Shown piece after piece: positions 29,098 through 38,106 of a stretch of 64,000 bases of DNA. Below the pieces are notes generated by a model. The model made no database searches. It was given only the letters and a program-made list of their open reading frames with translations, and had not been told where the DNA came from. The stretch covers positions 1-64,000 of the forward strand of contig CAIUZK010000256.1 in NCBI GenBank assembly GCA_903903635.1. The letters are read 5' to 3'. Made by a program: the position numbers and the translations under genes. Each line of letters starts with the position of its first letter. Within the stretch, counting starts at the first letter, position 1. Source of the DNA: an uncultured Bacteroidota bacterium. GTDB taxonomy: Bacteria; Bacteroidota; Bacteroidia; Chitinophagales; Chitinophagaceae.

Positions 29098-29340
29098 ATG
29101 AATATTTATAAGAAAACAATTAACGGCCTACCGTTATTGCTCGAAAAGCAAAGCCTTACCCCTACAGTAAAAATATTCATGGTATCTATTCAGGGAGACC
29201 CCGTAAAATTCCCGATGATCTATAAAAAAGAATTTGGAGGCTGGTTTTTTGTAGATAAAATGACCCTGATGGAATTCAAGGAAATTGAAAAAGAAATATC
29301 AGAGGCCATTGAATCCTACGAAAAATTACTGGCCTTATAA
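29098..29340 (+). CDS. Small protein of unknown function
   Basis: An 80-residue soluble protein (MNIYKKTINGLPLLLEKQSL) with an N-terminal beta-rich half and a C-terminal helix rich in Glu and Lys (EFKEIEKEISEAIESYEKLL). There is no signal peptide, membrane helix or motif I recognise. It sits alone between the DUF1003 gene and the end of the nuo operon, convergent with the latter (17-nt gap). The upstream TAnnTTTG box four bases before the ATG supports it as a real gene. Confidence 0.6.
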   Translation: MNIYKKTINGLPLLLEKQSLTPTVKIFMVSIQGDPVKFPMIYKKEFGGWFFVDKMTLMEFKEIEKEISEAIESYEKLLAL

Positions 29341-29357
29341 AAATATAAGTTCGTCAA

Positions 29358-29798
29358 TTACTTCATCCAATACCATTCTTCTGCCTTAGGCGCGGCTTCC
29401 TGTTGCTTCCAGTATGCCGATGTAACAACAGCGCCTTCAGGGGTGTTCAATTCTCTGTTAAACACAGCATTTGTCGGACTGAAGGTAAGATCAGTAACAC
29501 CCACAGTATAGGTATCCGGAGGCGGTGGTGGTGCAGGCGCTTCAACTACCGGAGGTGGCGGCGGCGGCGGTGGTGCAGCTTCTGCGCCATCGGCCGGAGG
29601 CGGGGGCGGGGCAGCAGGCTTTGGCGCAGCGGGTTTGGCAGCTTTAGGTGGCGGGCTCTTTTGTACCACAACGGTAAAGCCATTAAACTCGAGTACTTTT
29701 TTAATGAAATCAACACGTTCAGGGGTACAGTTCTTCTCCACTATAGCGCACTTTACTTCGCCCAGATCTTCAAACGTATGATTAGGATTAAGAGCCAT
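29358..29798 (-). CDS. Pro/Ala-rich linker protein coupled to nuoN
   Basis: A 146-residue protein. The N-terminal about 47 residues (FEDLGEVKCAIVEKNCTPER, VDFIKKVLEFNGFTVVVQ) look like a small alpha/beta domain. A long Pro/Ala linker follows (PPPKAAKPAAPKPAAP and several polyproline runs, about 48-95). The C-terminal domain carries TYTVGVTDLTFSPTNAVFNR and ends in EEWYWMK. It starts one nucleotide after nuoN and is the last gene of the operon. I do not recognise a family. Position and coupling suggest a Bacteroidota-specific accessory or assembly factor of complex I; this is inference. No terminator is visible before the convergent gene. Confidence 0.7.
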   Translation of the reverse strand: MALNPNHTFEDLGEVKCAIVEKNCTPERVDFIKKVLEFNGFTVVVQKSPPPKAAKPAAPKPAAPPPPPADGAEAAPPPPPPPPVVEAPAPPPPPDTYTVGVTDLTFSPTNAVFNRELNTPEGAVVTSAYWKQQEAAPKAEEWYWMK

Positions 29799-29799
29799 A

Positions 29800-31209
29800 T
29801 TATTTTCCGGTTATTGTATTAATGTATTCAAACAATCCACTGGCAAAACCCATGGTTATCGCGCCAAAAATACAGATTGTCAAAGCTATTTTCAGACTTA
29901 AACTGCCATGAAGTTTTTCAATAGGCCGCTCATTTTCATCAATGAAAATAGCTTTCACCACCTTAAGATAATAAAAGAGGGAGATAACCATATTCATTAC
30001 CGCGATAGAGATCAGCCAGTAATTTCCTTTGGCAGCCCCGGCGGTCACCAGAAACATCTTGGCAAAGAAACCTGCCGTGGGTGGAATACCTGCAAGAGAG
30101 AACAGGCAAATTGCCATTACCCAGGAAGCAAATTTATTGTGGGTATAAAAACCTTTAAAATCACTTATCTTATCCTTCCCTGTTTTGGCAGCCACAAGCG
30201 AGATCACGCCGAATGCCCCGAGATTGGAGAACGTATAAACCATAAGGAAGAAAAGGGCCGATGATACACCCATTATTGTGCCCGATGATATACCCAGTAA
30301 AATATAACCTACCTGGGCTATTGATGAAAATGCCAGAAACCTTTTTATGTTATCCTGACGGATGGCAAACAAATTACCAACTGTAATGGTAAGCAGGATA
30401 GAGAGATACAGCATATGGTACCACATAGGTCCGTAATTCTGAAACAACTGAAACAATGCGGTGATAAAAATGAAAACAATCGATGCCTTTGAAATAACAG
30501 AAAGATAGGCCGTAACGGGCACAGGAGCGCCTTCATATACATCGGCAGTCCATAAATGGAAGGGCACTGATGATAGCTTGAACGCAAACCCCGCAAAAAC
30601 AAAGATAAATGCCAGGGTCTGCAGATTACCATGCCCCAGGAGCGGAGCCATTTCCACAAAATTAAGTGTACCTGTAGTACCATAAAGCATCGAGATACCA
30701 AACAAAAGGATACAGGAAGCAAATGCCGACGACAAGATCATTTTCACCGCCGACTCTGATGATTTAATACTATGCAGGTCATAATTACACAAAGCAGCAA
30801 GTGGTATAGAAGAAAGTTCAAGACCCAGGTAAAACATCAACAGATTGCCGCTGGAGATCATAAAGTCCATACCCAGCAGCGTGCACAGCAACAGGATATA
30901 AAATTCAAGCAGATGCTTATGATCTTTAAGCCAGTCGAAAGCCATCATAGAAATAAGGAACGTACCCACATTCAGAATGGTTTTCTCCAGTACCAAAGTA
31001 TTATTGGTATGAAACATGCCGCTGAACAATTCACCATTGGTATTAAAAAACAAGCCCGCAACCACATTAAGGAACAACAATACATTGGTAATATGCAGAA
31101 GCGAATTATTCGATTTAATACCATCCCACACCTTCAGAAAGAGCAGGAAAAAGATAATACCCGTAAGTATCATCTCCGATTTCATTATTTGCAAATATTC
31201 AATACCCAT
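29800..31209 (-). CDS. nuoN: NADH-quinone oxidoreductase (complex I) subunit N
   Basis: A 469-residue antiporter-like membrane subunit with about fourteen helices. It has the conserved proton-channel region PFHLWTADVYEGAPVPVTAY and, further on, FLAFSSIAQVGYILLG and AGIPPTAGFFAKMFLV, all typical of NuoN. It forms one of the proton-pumping units of the membrane arm. It is preceded by a 28-unit octamer array and followed after 1 nt by the Pro-rich gene. Length is normal for the family. Confidence 0.95.
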   Translation of the reverse strand: MGIEYLQIMKSEMILTGIIFFLLFLKVWDGIKSNNSLLHITNVLLFLNVVAGLFFNTNGELFSGMFHTNNTLVLEKTILNVGTFLISMMAFDWLKDHKHLLEFYILLLCTLLGMDFMISSGNLLMFYLGLELSSIPLAALCNYDLHSIKSSESAVKMILSSAFASCILLFGISMLYGTTGTLNFVEMAPLLGHGNLQTLAFIFVFAGFAFKLSSVPFHLWTADVYEGAPVPVTAYLSVISKASIVFIFITALFQLFQNYGPMWYHMLYLSILLTITVGNLFAIRQDNIKRFLAFSSIAQVGYILLGISSGTIMGVSSALFFLMVYTFSNLGAFGVISLVAAKTGKDKISDFKGFYTHNKFASWVMAICLFSLAGIPPTAGFFAKMFLVTAGAAKGNYWLISIAVMNMVISLFYYLKVVKAIFIDENERPIEKLHGSLSLKIALTICIFGAITMGFASGLFEYINTITGK

Positions 31210-31272
31210 AACCCGAATTCTAAATTCTAATTAAAACGATTTTCATTCATCTTACCAACCCACACCATTCAC

Positions 31273-31496
31273 ATATCAACTAATCAACTAATCAACAAAT
31301 CAACCAATCAACCTATCAACCTATCAACCTATCAACCTATCAACCTATCAACCTATCAACCAATCAACCTTTCAACCTATCAACCAATCAACTTATCAAC
31401 CATTCAACCTATCAACAAATCAACCTTTCAACCTTTCAACCATTCAACCTATCAACCATTCAACCAATCAACCAATCAACCTATCAACTATTCAAC
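31273..31496 (-). repeat. Octamer array R1, 28 units, between nuoM and nuoN
   Basis: Twenty-eight 8-bp units in unbroken phase. TCAAC is invariant on the plus strand and the other three bases vary within a small set (CTA, CAA, TAA, TTA, CTT, CAT and so on). Read in the transcript direction the unit is GTTGAWNN. The array begins 4 bp past the nuoM stop codon and ends 63 bp before the nuoN start. Confidence 0.95.
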
Positions 31497-31500
31497 AAAC

Positions 31501-33009
31501 CTACCTCCCCACTACGCTTCTAGAAATATTATCCATGATGATCTGTGTATCAGGTGAAATCAGGTTGGTAAGCCAGAAAGGCGCCATACCAATTGCCAGT
31601 ATGCAGAGTATCAAGGTTACAGAAGCAAGTTTTTCATTCCAGCGTGCATCTTTAAATGTCAGGTAATCAGCATTCTTAATTGGTCCCATCCCGGTAGAAC
31701 CTACAGCTCGCAAAATATAGACTGCCGTCACCACAATAGAAGCACAAGCAAGCACAGTAGATACCCGGTAGAAAGTATCCGGATTTTGCCATGAGCCCAT
31801 AAATACGGTCATTTCGGCGGCAAACCCGCTTAAGCCGGGTAAACCAAGTGAACACAAACCCGCTATAACAAAAACAGTAATAATAAATGGAATCGTTTTC
31901 AGCAATCCGCCCAGTTGAGCCACCTGCCTGGTATGTGTGCGCTCATAGATCATGCCAATAGCTGCGAAGAAAAGGGCCGTCATCAAACCATGAGATACCA
32001 TCTGCATTACAGCGCCTGTAATTGCCGTTTTGGTGAGCATGCCAATACCAAAGATCACAAAACCGCAATGGCTCACTGAAGAGTATGCGTTAATGTACTT
32101 AAGATCGGTCTGCATCAGGGTGGCAAATGCCCCGTAAATAATGGCAATCGTAGAAACCAGTATGATGATCCAGGAATACTCATGAGCAGCTTCCGGCATC
32201 AGGAATGCAGCCACCCTGAGGCAACCATACCCACCCAGTTTCATCGATATTCCTGCAAGGAACATAGAAGCTGCTGTTGGCGCTGAAGAGTGACCATCGG
32301 GCGCCCATGTATGAAATGGGAAAATAGCAGTAAACACACCAAACCCAACAAACATGAGCGGGAAAATAAACCGCTGTGCCTCGATAGAAATATGCATATG
32401 CGATATCTTCATCAGGTCGAATGTATGCATCCCGTTTCCTGCATCTGTATTAAAATAAAGACAAAGCAAACCAATAAGTACTAATGCCGATCCGCCCATA
32501 AGCATAAGGGCCAGCTTCATGGCGCTGTATTCCTTCTTGCCGCTGCCCCAAATACCTATCAGCAGGAATTTAGGAATTACGGCCACCTCAAGGAAGAAGA
32601 ACATGGTAAACAAGTCGAGCGAAATGAAAAAGCCATATGCCCCGAAACTCAATAAAACGATCAGGAAAAAGAACTCCTTGGTCATTTTTTCAACGCTCCA
32701 CGAAATAAGTATGCCCGTCATTACCACAACAGCCGTAAGCATGATCATTGCCACCGATATGCCATCTACACCCACATAATACTCAATATTCAGATTGCTG
32801 AACCAGCTCACCTTCGCTTCATAAAGCATAGGCGACTTATTACCGGCAGCACGCTGCGACATATAATCAAACATGATCAGACTGGAGTAACCCAACTGGA
32901 CCACCGACCCAAGCAAGGCCGTCATCCGCACCTGTGCAGCATTACGGCAAAGCATTACCAGCACTGCCGTTACCAGGGGGATTATTAAGAGTATGGATAA
33001 ATTTATCAT
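31501..33009 (-). CDS. nuoM: NADH-quinone oxidoreductase (complex I) subunit M
   Basis: A 502-residue antiporter-like membrane subunit. Markers include FGAYGFFISLDLFTMFFFLE (transmembrane helix 5 region with the essential Glu), FPFHTWAPDGHSSAPTAASM, and AYSSVSHCGFVIFGIG, followed by LPGLSGFAAEMTVFMG. It forms a proton channel in the membrane arm. It lies between two octamer arrays, R2 upstream and R1 downstream, and uses an ATG start. Length is normal for NuoM. Confidence 0.95.
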   Translation of the reverse strand: MINLSILLIIPLVTAVLVMLCRNAAQVRMTALLGSVVQLGYSSLIMFDYMSQRAAGNKSPMLYEAKVSWFSNLNIEYYVGVDGISVAMIMLTAVVVMTGILISWSVEKMTKEFFFLIVLLSFGAYGFFISLDLFTMFFFLEVAVIPKFLLIGIWGSGKKEYSAMKLALMLMGGSALVLIGLLCLYFNTDAGNGMHTFDLMKISHMHISIEAQRFIFPLMFVGFGVFTAIFPFHTWAPDGHSSAPTAASMFLAGISMKLGGYGCLRVAAFLMPEAAHEYSWIIILVSTIAIIYGAFATLMQTDLKYINAYSSVSHCGFVIFGIGMLTKTAITGAVMQMVSHGLMTALFFAAIGMIYERTHTRQVAQLGGLLKTIPFIITVFVIAGLCSLGLPGLSGFAAEMTVFMGSWQNPDTFYRVSTVLACASIVVTAVYILRAVGSTGMGPIKNADYLTFKDARWNEKLASVTLILCILAIGMAPFWLTNLISPDTQIIMDNISRSVVGR

Positions 33010-33115
33010 TTCCTTTCCTATTCTATTATTTCAAAAACATCATACAAAAAAACCTATGAAACTATCACCTTATCAACCTATCCTTGTCCGCCGAAGCTCC
33101 AGCGAAGGAGAAAAC

Positions 33116-33299
33116 CAATCAACTTACCAACCAATCAACCAACCAACCAATCAACTTATCAACTTATCAACTTATCAACCAATCAACCAATCAACCAATC
33201 AACCAATCAACCAATCAACTTATCAACTATTCAACTTATCAACCAATCAACCAATCAACTTATCAACTTATCAACTTATCAACCTATCAACTATTCACC
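33116..33299 (-). repeat. Octamer array R2, 23 units, between nuoL and nuoM
   Basis: Twenty-three 8-bp units in phase of the same family as R1 and R3, mostly CAATCAAC and TTATCAAC, with three imperfect units (TTACCAAC, CAACCAAC, and a final TATTCACC). It begins 5 bp past the nuoL stop. About 105 bp of non-repeat sequence, including a short stray TTATCAACCTATCC piece near 33070, separates it from nuoM. Confidence 0.93.
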
Positions 33300-33304
33300 A
33301 ATCC

Positions 33305-35257
33305 TCACGTCCACAAATAAATAAACACCAGCACAAAGCCAAGCACACCGGCAAAAAAGTAAGCTGCATAATTCTGCACCTTACCCGATTGCAGCCCTTT
33401 TATCAGGAACGATATTTTTCCTGTCACATCCGCCAGCAAGTTCATAAATCCGTCTACTATATTACGATCTATCCATGCTGCCGGACGGCCTATCAGATTA
33501 AACACCACCTTCTTGGTGATGAACAGATAGATCTCATCAATATAAAATTTATGGTAGGCGCCCCTGTACAGGCCACTCATGCCATCAGCCATTTTCTGAG
33601 GTGCAGCGCTCTCCTTTTTATAAAAAGACCAGGCTATAACAATACCCAGTGAAGCCAGTAATACCGGTGCAATAGAGAACGTCGGATGAAATTCTGTCAG
33701 TAAAAACTTACCATCCGATGTCACAAATTTTCCAAATGGAATAAACCCTGCTACAATGGAGAGTAAAGCAAGAAAAAGCAACGGAAACTTCATTGTAAAT
33801 GGCGCTTCGCCATAATGGGCATCATGACCTCCATGACTATCTCCATGAGCATGATATTCTTTGTTCCAGAAAATATTGAAATACAAACGGAACATATAAA
33901 AAGCTGTTATTGCCGCAGTAAGAATGGCAATACCAAATATGGCTTTATTAGAATTGAATGCAGCCTGTAGTATTTCTTCCTTGCTGAAGAATCCCGCAAA
34001 AGGAGGTATGCCGGCTATAGCCAGGCAAGCTATCAAGAAAGTAAGATGAGTCACCGGCATTAATTTCCTGAGGCCGCCCATATCTTTCATCTCATTGCTA
34101 TGCACATAATGGATCACTGCGCCGGCGCCAAGGAACAACAGGGCCTTGAACATGGCATGTGTAAACAAGTGGAACATAGATGCCATGTACCCCAGGCCAT
34201 TCTCGCCACCATAGCGCGATACACCAAGGGCAAACATCATGTACCCTATCTGAGACATAGTAGAATATGCCAATACCCGCTTGATATCGGTTTGGGTACA
34301 GGCAATGATAGCAGCAATAAAGGAAGAAGAAGCGCCCACCCACATCACAATATCGAGTGCCGTGGGGCAACTAATTGAATATACAGGGAACAACCGTGCT
34401 ACCAGAAACACACCTGCTACCACCATGGTCGCCGCATGAATCAATGCAGATACAGGCGTTGGACCTTCCATCGCATCGGGCAACCATATGTGCAGCGGGA
34501 ACATAGCCGATTTACCTGCGCCGCCTATAAACACCAGCACCAGGCCCCATGTAAGTGCTGAGCACCCCAGAAATGATGCAGCCATAATACTATGCAACTG
34601 GTCGGTAGGGGTAGTCAGCCTGGTAATCAATGTCTGAAAATCGAGTGTGCCGGCATAATAAGATAACACCAATATACCTACCAGGAAACCAAGGTCAGCA
34701 AAACGGGTCACAATAAACGCCTTCTTCGATGCCGCCACAGCCGATGGTTTATCGAAATAGTACCCAATCAGCAGGTAAGAGGAAACACCCACCAACTCCC
34801 AGAATATGTATATCTGGAAAATATTGGACGACATCACCAGGCCAAGCATAGAGAAAGTAAACAGACCAAGGAAGGAATAATAAGTAGCATAACGCTCTTC
34901 GCCCTTCATATACCCCAGGCTGTAAAAATGCACCATCAATGAAATAAGCGTAACCACTACCAGCATCATAACAGAAATAGGATCCAGCAGGATGCCCATA
35001 TCAATCGCAACATTGGGCGTAAACTGCAGCCAGGTCATTTTGAACGGAATGATCTGCTGATATACCTCGCCCACCTTACCCACTACAAAAAAATAATCGT
35101 AGGCAACCGTAGCTGCCAGCAGGAATGAGGTTAATAAAGAAAGGGTACCCAATATCCCGCACAATGAAGGAAAGTACTTTCTGCCTGCCAGTGCTATCAG
35201 CACAAACGTCAGCAGTGGCAGAAGCGGTATTAATATGATTAATGATGTACTCAGCAT
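33305..35257 (-). CDS. nuoL: NADH-quinone oxidoreductase (complex I) subunit L
   Basis: A 650-residue distal antiporter-like subunit. It has LFTFSMLGLVMSSNIFQIYI, FWELVGVSSYLLIGYYF, the channel region MFPLHIWLPDAMEGPTPVSA, LIHAATMVVAGVFLVARLFP, and LAYSTMSQIGYMMFALGVSR. The C-terminal part contains the long lateral (HL) helix region and a last membrane segment. It starts 5 nt after nuoK, the usual coupling, and array R2 follows its stop. Confidence 0.95.
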   Translation of the reverse strand: MLSTSLIILIPLLPLLTFVLIALAGRKYFPSLCGILGTLSLLTSFLLAATVAYDYFFVVGKVGEVYQQIIPFKMTWLQFTPNVAIDMGILLDPISVMMLVVVTLISLMVHFYSLGYMKGEERYATYYSFLGLFTFSMLGLVMSSNIFQIYIFWELVGVSSYLLIGYYFDKPSAVAASKKAFIVTRFADLGFLVGILVLSYYAGTLDFQTLITRLTTPTDQLHSIMAASFLGCSALTWGLVLVFIGGAGKSAMFPLHIWLPDAMEGPTPVSALIHAATMVVAGVFLVARLFPVYSISCPTALDIVMWVGASSSFIAAIIACTQTDIKRVLAYSTMSQIGYMMFALGVSRYGGENGLGYMASMFHLFTHAMFKALLFLGAGAVIHYVHSNEMKDMGGLRKLMPVTHLTFLIACLAIAGIPPFAGFFSKEEILQAAFNSNKAIFGIAILTAAITAFYMFRLYFNIFWNKEYHAHGDSHGGHDAHYGEAPFTMKFPLLFLALLSIVAGFIPFGKFVTSDGKFLLTEFHPTFSIAPVLLASLGIVIAWSFYKKESAAPQKMADGMSGLYRGAYHKFYIDEIYLFITKKVVFNLIGRPAAWIDRNIVDGFMNLLADVTGKISFLIKGLQSGKVQNYAAYFFAGVLGFVLVFIYLWT

Positions 35258-35262
35258 ATTGA

Positions 35263-35577
35263 TTAAAATTTCATTGAATCAGCCTCTTCAACATCAATTG
35301 TTTTATGATTGCGGTAAAGATTGATAATAATAGCTATTGCCACAGCAGCCTCAGCGGCAGCTATGGTAATGATAAAAATGGTAAAAAACAGTCCATCAAG
35401 CTTATCTACGTACAGATATTTGTTGAACGCTACAAAATTGATATTTACGCTGTTTAAAATTAATTCCACAGACATCAGCATCGTTATCAGGTTTCTGCGC
35501 GTAAGGAAGCCATATACCCCAATAAAAAACAGGGCACAGCTTACAAACAGAAAGTGTAAAAGTCCTATATCGTTCAT
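35263..35577 (-). CDS. nuoK: NADH-quinone oxidoreductase (complex I) subunit K
   Basis: A 104-residue three-helix subunit with LTRRNLITMLMSVELILNSV (conserved membrane Glu) and FIITIAAAEAAVAIAIIINL (second conserved Glu). Length is typical. It is followed by nuoL after 5 nt. Between it and nuoJ lie 65 bp of degenerate TCAAAAT-type repeats. Confidence 0.95.
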   Translation of the reverse strand: MNDIGLLHFLFVSCALFFIGVYGFLTRRNLITMLMSVELILNSVNINFVAFNKYLYVDKLDGLFFTIFIITIAAAEAAVAIAIIINLYRNHKTIDVEEADSMKF

Positions 35578-35642
35578 TTTTATTTCAAAAATTAAAAGTC
35601 AAAATCAAAATTCAATACTTCTGCTATCACTAATAGTTTCAA
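35578..35642. repeat. Degenerate TCAAAATT word repeat between nuoJ and nuoK
   Basis: The short gap is built from repeats such as GTCAAAATCAAAATTCAATA. It resembles, in a simpler form, the octamer arrays elsewhere in the same operon. Confidence 0.45.
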
Positions 35643-36248
35643 TTATAAGGCCTCATTACCCGCTGCTCCTTCTATCTTCAGATTATCTGGAGTAGCAATA
35701 AGTTCATCCTCACCTTTTTCAGGCAATATTTCGTGTGCCGGTACCTTTACCTTAATGGCTATTACGATACAACCTATCATAGCTGCAAGCAATAACATAC
35801 TCACCACCTCAAAAGGCAAAATATAACCATGTTCGGTAGTACTTAGCATCTGCGCTCCTATATTACCGGCATTGGGTTCAACCGCTGCTTTATTAGAAAC
35901 AACAAAAATCTGATTCATAATAAAGTACATGGTAAGCATGCATCCGAAAATTGCGGCCAATGCCGAAAATGCAGCCCGGAGCAAATGCGGTCGCTTCATG
36001 TCTTCGCCCGAACCATGAGTAAGAAATATGGAAAAAATGATCAGAACCACAATACCACCTACATACACTACAACCTGCACAGCGCCTATGAATTCATAAT
36101 CCATATAAAAATACAAACCCGCTATCCCTATCAGCGAGAATAGAAGAAATACGGCCGACCTGAAAATCTTTAGCGATGTAACCGCCATTATCGCGCCACC
36201 AATGATGGTAGCAGCCAAAATATAAAATATGATTATTGATGCGCTCAT
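35643..36248 (-). CDS. nuoJ: NADH-quinone oxidoreductase (complex I) subunit J
   Basis: A 201-residue membrane subunit with five helices. The conserved NuoJ core is GLYFYMDYEFIGAVQVVVYV followed by GGIVVLIIFSIFLTHG. The cytoplasmic tail (KGEDELIATPDNLKIEGAAG) is longer than in enterobacteria. The start codon overlaps the nuoI stop as TAATG, so the two genes are translationally coupled. Confidence 0.95.
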   Translation of the reverse strand: MSASIIIFYILAATIIGGAIMAVTSLKIFRSAVFLLFSLIGIAGLYFYMDYEFIGAVQVVVYVGGIVVLIIFSIFLTHGSGEDMKRPHLLRAAFSALAAIFGCMLTMYFIMNQIFVVSNKAAVEPNAGNIGAQMLSTTEHGYILPFEVVSMLLLAAMIGCIVIAIKVKVPAHEILPEKGEDELIATPDNLKIEGAAGNEAL

Positions 36249-36727
36249 TATTCTACTCCCTCCATGATTTTTGATCCTGGTTTATTCAGCACTTTCTTTA
36301 ATTGCTTTTTATCATATACACTATGCTCAAAACTCTGACCCATCTTTATTGCGTCTGATGGGCAGGCCGTAACACACATATTGCACAAAGTGCAAAGTTC
36401 AAGATGGTATACAAACGTATCAATCGCTTTTTTCTTCTTACCATCCGGCTGTAACTCCTGCTTGGTGATGATTTTAATGGTCCCGTTTGGACAGGCAATT
36501 TCGCAAGCCTGGCAGCCGGTACATCTATGCTCATTATTATCATCGTGAGGCATTGTTACCTCACCCTTGAATCTGTCGAACATAGTAAGAGTAGCCCTGT
36601 TATCAGGGTACTCCTCGGTTTTTATTTCTTTTCTTGCATGTGTAAAATAATACCCGGTCGTCTTCATGCCTATCAGCAAGGAGCGAACGCCCTTATAAAC
36701 TGTCCGGAAATACTCGGTTAAAAACAT
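36248..36727 (-). CDS. nuoI: NADH-quinone oxidoreductase (complex I) subunit I, 2[4Fe-4S]
   Basis: A 159-residue peripheral-arm subunit carrying two [4Fe-4S] clusters: CTGCQACEIACP (first motif) and CTLCNMCVTACP (second motif). It passes electrons to NuoB. In a complex without NuoEFG this subunit is the probable entry point for electrons from ferredoxin. Overlap with nuoJ is TAATG. Upstream are two AT-rich accessory genes instead of nuoH directly. Confidence 0.95.
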   Translation of the reverse strand: MFLTEYFRTVYKGVRSLLIGMKTTGYYFTHARKEIKTEEYPDNRATLTMFDRFKGEVTMPHDDNNEHRCTGCQACEIACPNGTIKIITKQELQPDGKKKKAIDTFVYHLELCTLCNMCVTACPSDAIKMGQSFEHSVYDKKQLKKVLNKPGSKIMEGVE

Positions 36728-36786
36728 TGATATATATTATGCGTTATTTTTATTCATTCTTTAAATCTAATACTTTAATCCAAGAA

Positions 36787-37704
36787 TTATGGACCAAATC
36801 TGTTACATTTTATAACTTTAATTTCATAACATTCCGGTTTTTGTGAACCTTCTATATTATATAAAGGATTAGTGGTCATTTGATCATTTTCAAGTACAAG
36901 TCGGTCTTCCAACCAGATACGATAATTCCAGCCTTTTATTGTATCCATTGAATAACATAAATTATCCACGACAGAATGACCAGTATTTTTATCGTAATTA
37001 TTAAATATACTATTCATCCACTCTGTGTTATCTGTGTATTTTATCTTTTCTCCAGTTGTTGTATTTTGCTCCAGTATAAAATAATAAATCCCATGTTTGT
37101 ATTTCTTAATTGTTTTAATTGAGCCTCTTTTTGTAGTCCATATCCCATCAAAGAAACCATTTTCATCAAACTGACCTTCATCTAATTCATAATCACCATC
37201 GGTTGAGCTTTCGTATTTAATTTTCCCAATAAAAACTCCATTTCTAAAGTGTGCTATTGATTTTATATCAATGTGCTTTTTCCATGATGGTGGCGTAATG
37301 CAACTTGCAGAATTGCTATAATTATATATCCATTCTCCATTAAATAATCCACTATCAAAACTCCCAAAAATATTCGTGTTTAGTTTTACTTTACAAAAAA
37401 AGCCTTGAGGTCCAATCATATGGTCCACTTTGTTATCTGAATTGATTTTCCATTTCCCGACTTTTATTCCATCCTTAAATGCTCCTTTTATATTCACGGT
37501 TTCACCTATAAAGCTAAAATTGCCGTGGAATGTTCTATCAAATGTTTTATTCTCATAGTATTGATATGTTGCTTTACCTGTTTCTTTGGCAGAAAAATTC
37601 CTATGTATAACGCCATCAAATTTTCCGCTGTAGGTTTTTATCTGACAAATTGAATTTGTCTGATAAACTAACAGGAGTAAACAAAAAGGTGTTAAAAATT
37701 TCAT
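36787..37704 (-). CDS. Secreted MORN-like repeat protein inside the nuo operon
   Basis: A 305-residue protein. The start at 37702-37704 gives a signal peptide (MKFLTPFCLLLLVYQTNSIC) and avoids overlap with the upstream gene. It contains several MORN-like units of the form F-x-G-x-x-x-G-x-W: AFKDGIKVGKWKIN, SFDSGLFNGEWIYNY, FRNGVFIGKIKYES and FDENGFFDGIWTTKRG. Function is unknown; such repeats often mediate protein or lipid contact. It is more AT-rich than the flanking nuo genes, uses different codons and lies between nuoH and nuoI with the gene at 37716, so it looks acquired. Confidence 0.7.
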   Translation of the reverse strand: MKFLTPFCLLLLVYQTNSICQIKTYSGKFDGVIHRNFSAKETGKATYQYYENKTFDRTFHGNFSFIGETVNIKGAFKDGIKVGKWKINSDNKVDHMIGPQGFFCKVKLNTNIFGSFDSGLFNGEWIYNYSNSASCITPPSWKKHIDIKSIAHFRNGVFIGKIKYESSTDGDYELDEGQFDENGFFDGIWTTKRGSIKTIKKYKHGIYYFILEQNTTTGEKIKYTDNTEWMNSIFNNYDKNTGHSVVDNLCYSMDTIKGWNYRIWLEDRLVLENDQMTTNPLYNIEGSQKPECYEIKVIKCNRFGP

Positions 37705-37715
37705 TTTAAAACTAA

Positions 37716-38072
37716 TTAATGAGCGATTACATGCCAATAAGCAACTACTATTGTTTTTTCATCTATTCTCATCCCAATCCCTCTATGAAATGGTTCTGGC
37801 TCTTTTTTTGTTGACCATTCAAAATGAAATACCATTTCATTTTCACTTTCTATAATTTCCAATTTGCAATTTGGCTTACCACCAAAGAAGAAGCAATCAT
37901 AGGTCCCTACTAAATTATTTCCTAAATTGTCACTTGATCTTTTTTTAGCGATTTCTGGATAAATATCACATTGGCTTGGATTTATTTTACTATCATTATT
38001 ACTAAAAATACCAGTCAAGCAACCATCAGGCTCAATATTGTATTTAATTATACCATTTAGATTCTGTTCCAT
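37716..38072 (-). CDS. Unknown 118-residue protein inside the nuo operon
   Basis: A soluble, probably beta-rich protein (MEQNLNGIIKYNIEPDGCLT) with four cysteines and the segment TYDCFFFGGKPNCKLEIIES; no family is recognised. It precedes the MORN-like gene by 11 nt on the same strand, so they are probably a pair. A partner or immunity role is a guess. It is as AT-rich as its neighbour and unlike the nuo genes. Confidence 0.6.
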   Translation of the reverse strand: MEQNLNGIIKYNIEPDGCLTGIFSNNDSKINPSQCDIYPEIAKKRSSDNLGNNLVGTYDCFFFGGKPNCKLEIIESENEMVFHFEWSTKKEPEPFHRGIGMRIDEKTIVVAYWHVIAH

Positions 38073-38106
38073 ATTTTAAGTTTTTACGCTTGCCATATTT
38101 ACTTTT

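Noticed and set aside
32993-33652. Plus-strand reading of 219 residues rich in NQPINQST
   Set aside because: It is the antisense of array R2 and of the nuoL end. TCAAC octamers have no stops in this direction, so the open frame is a by-product.
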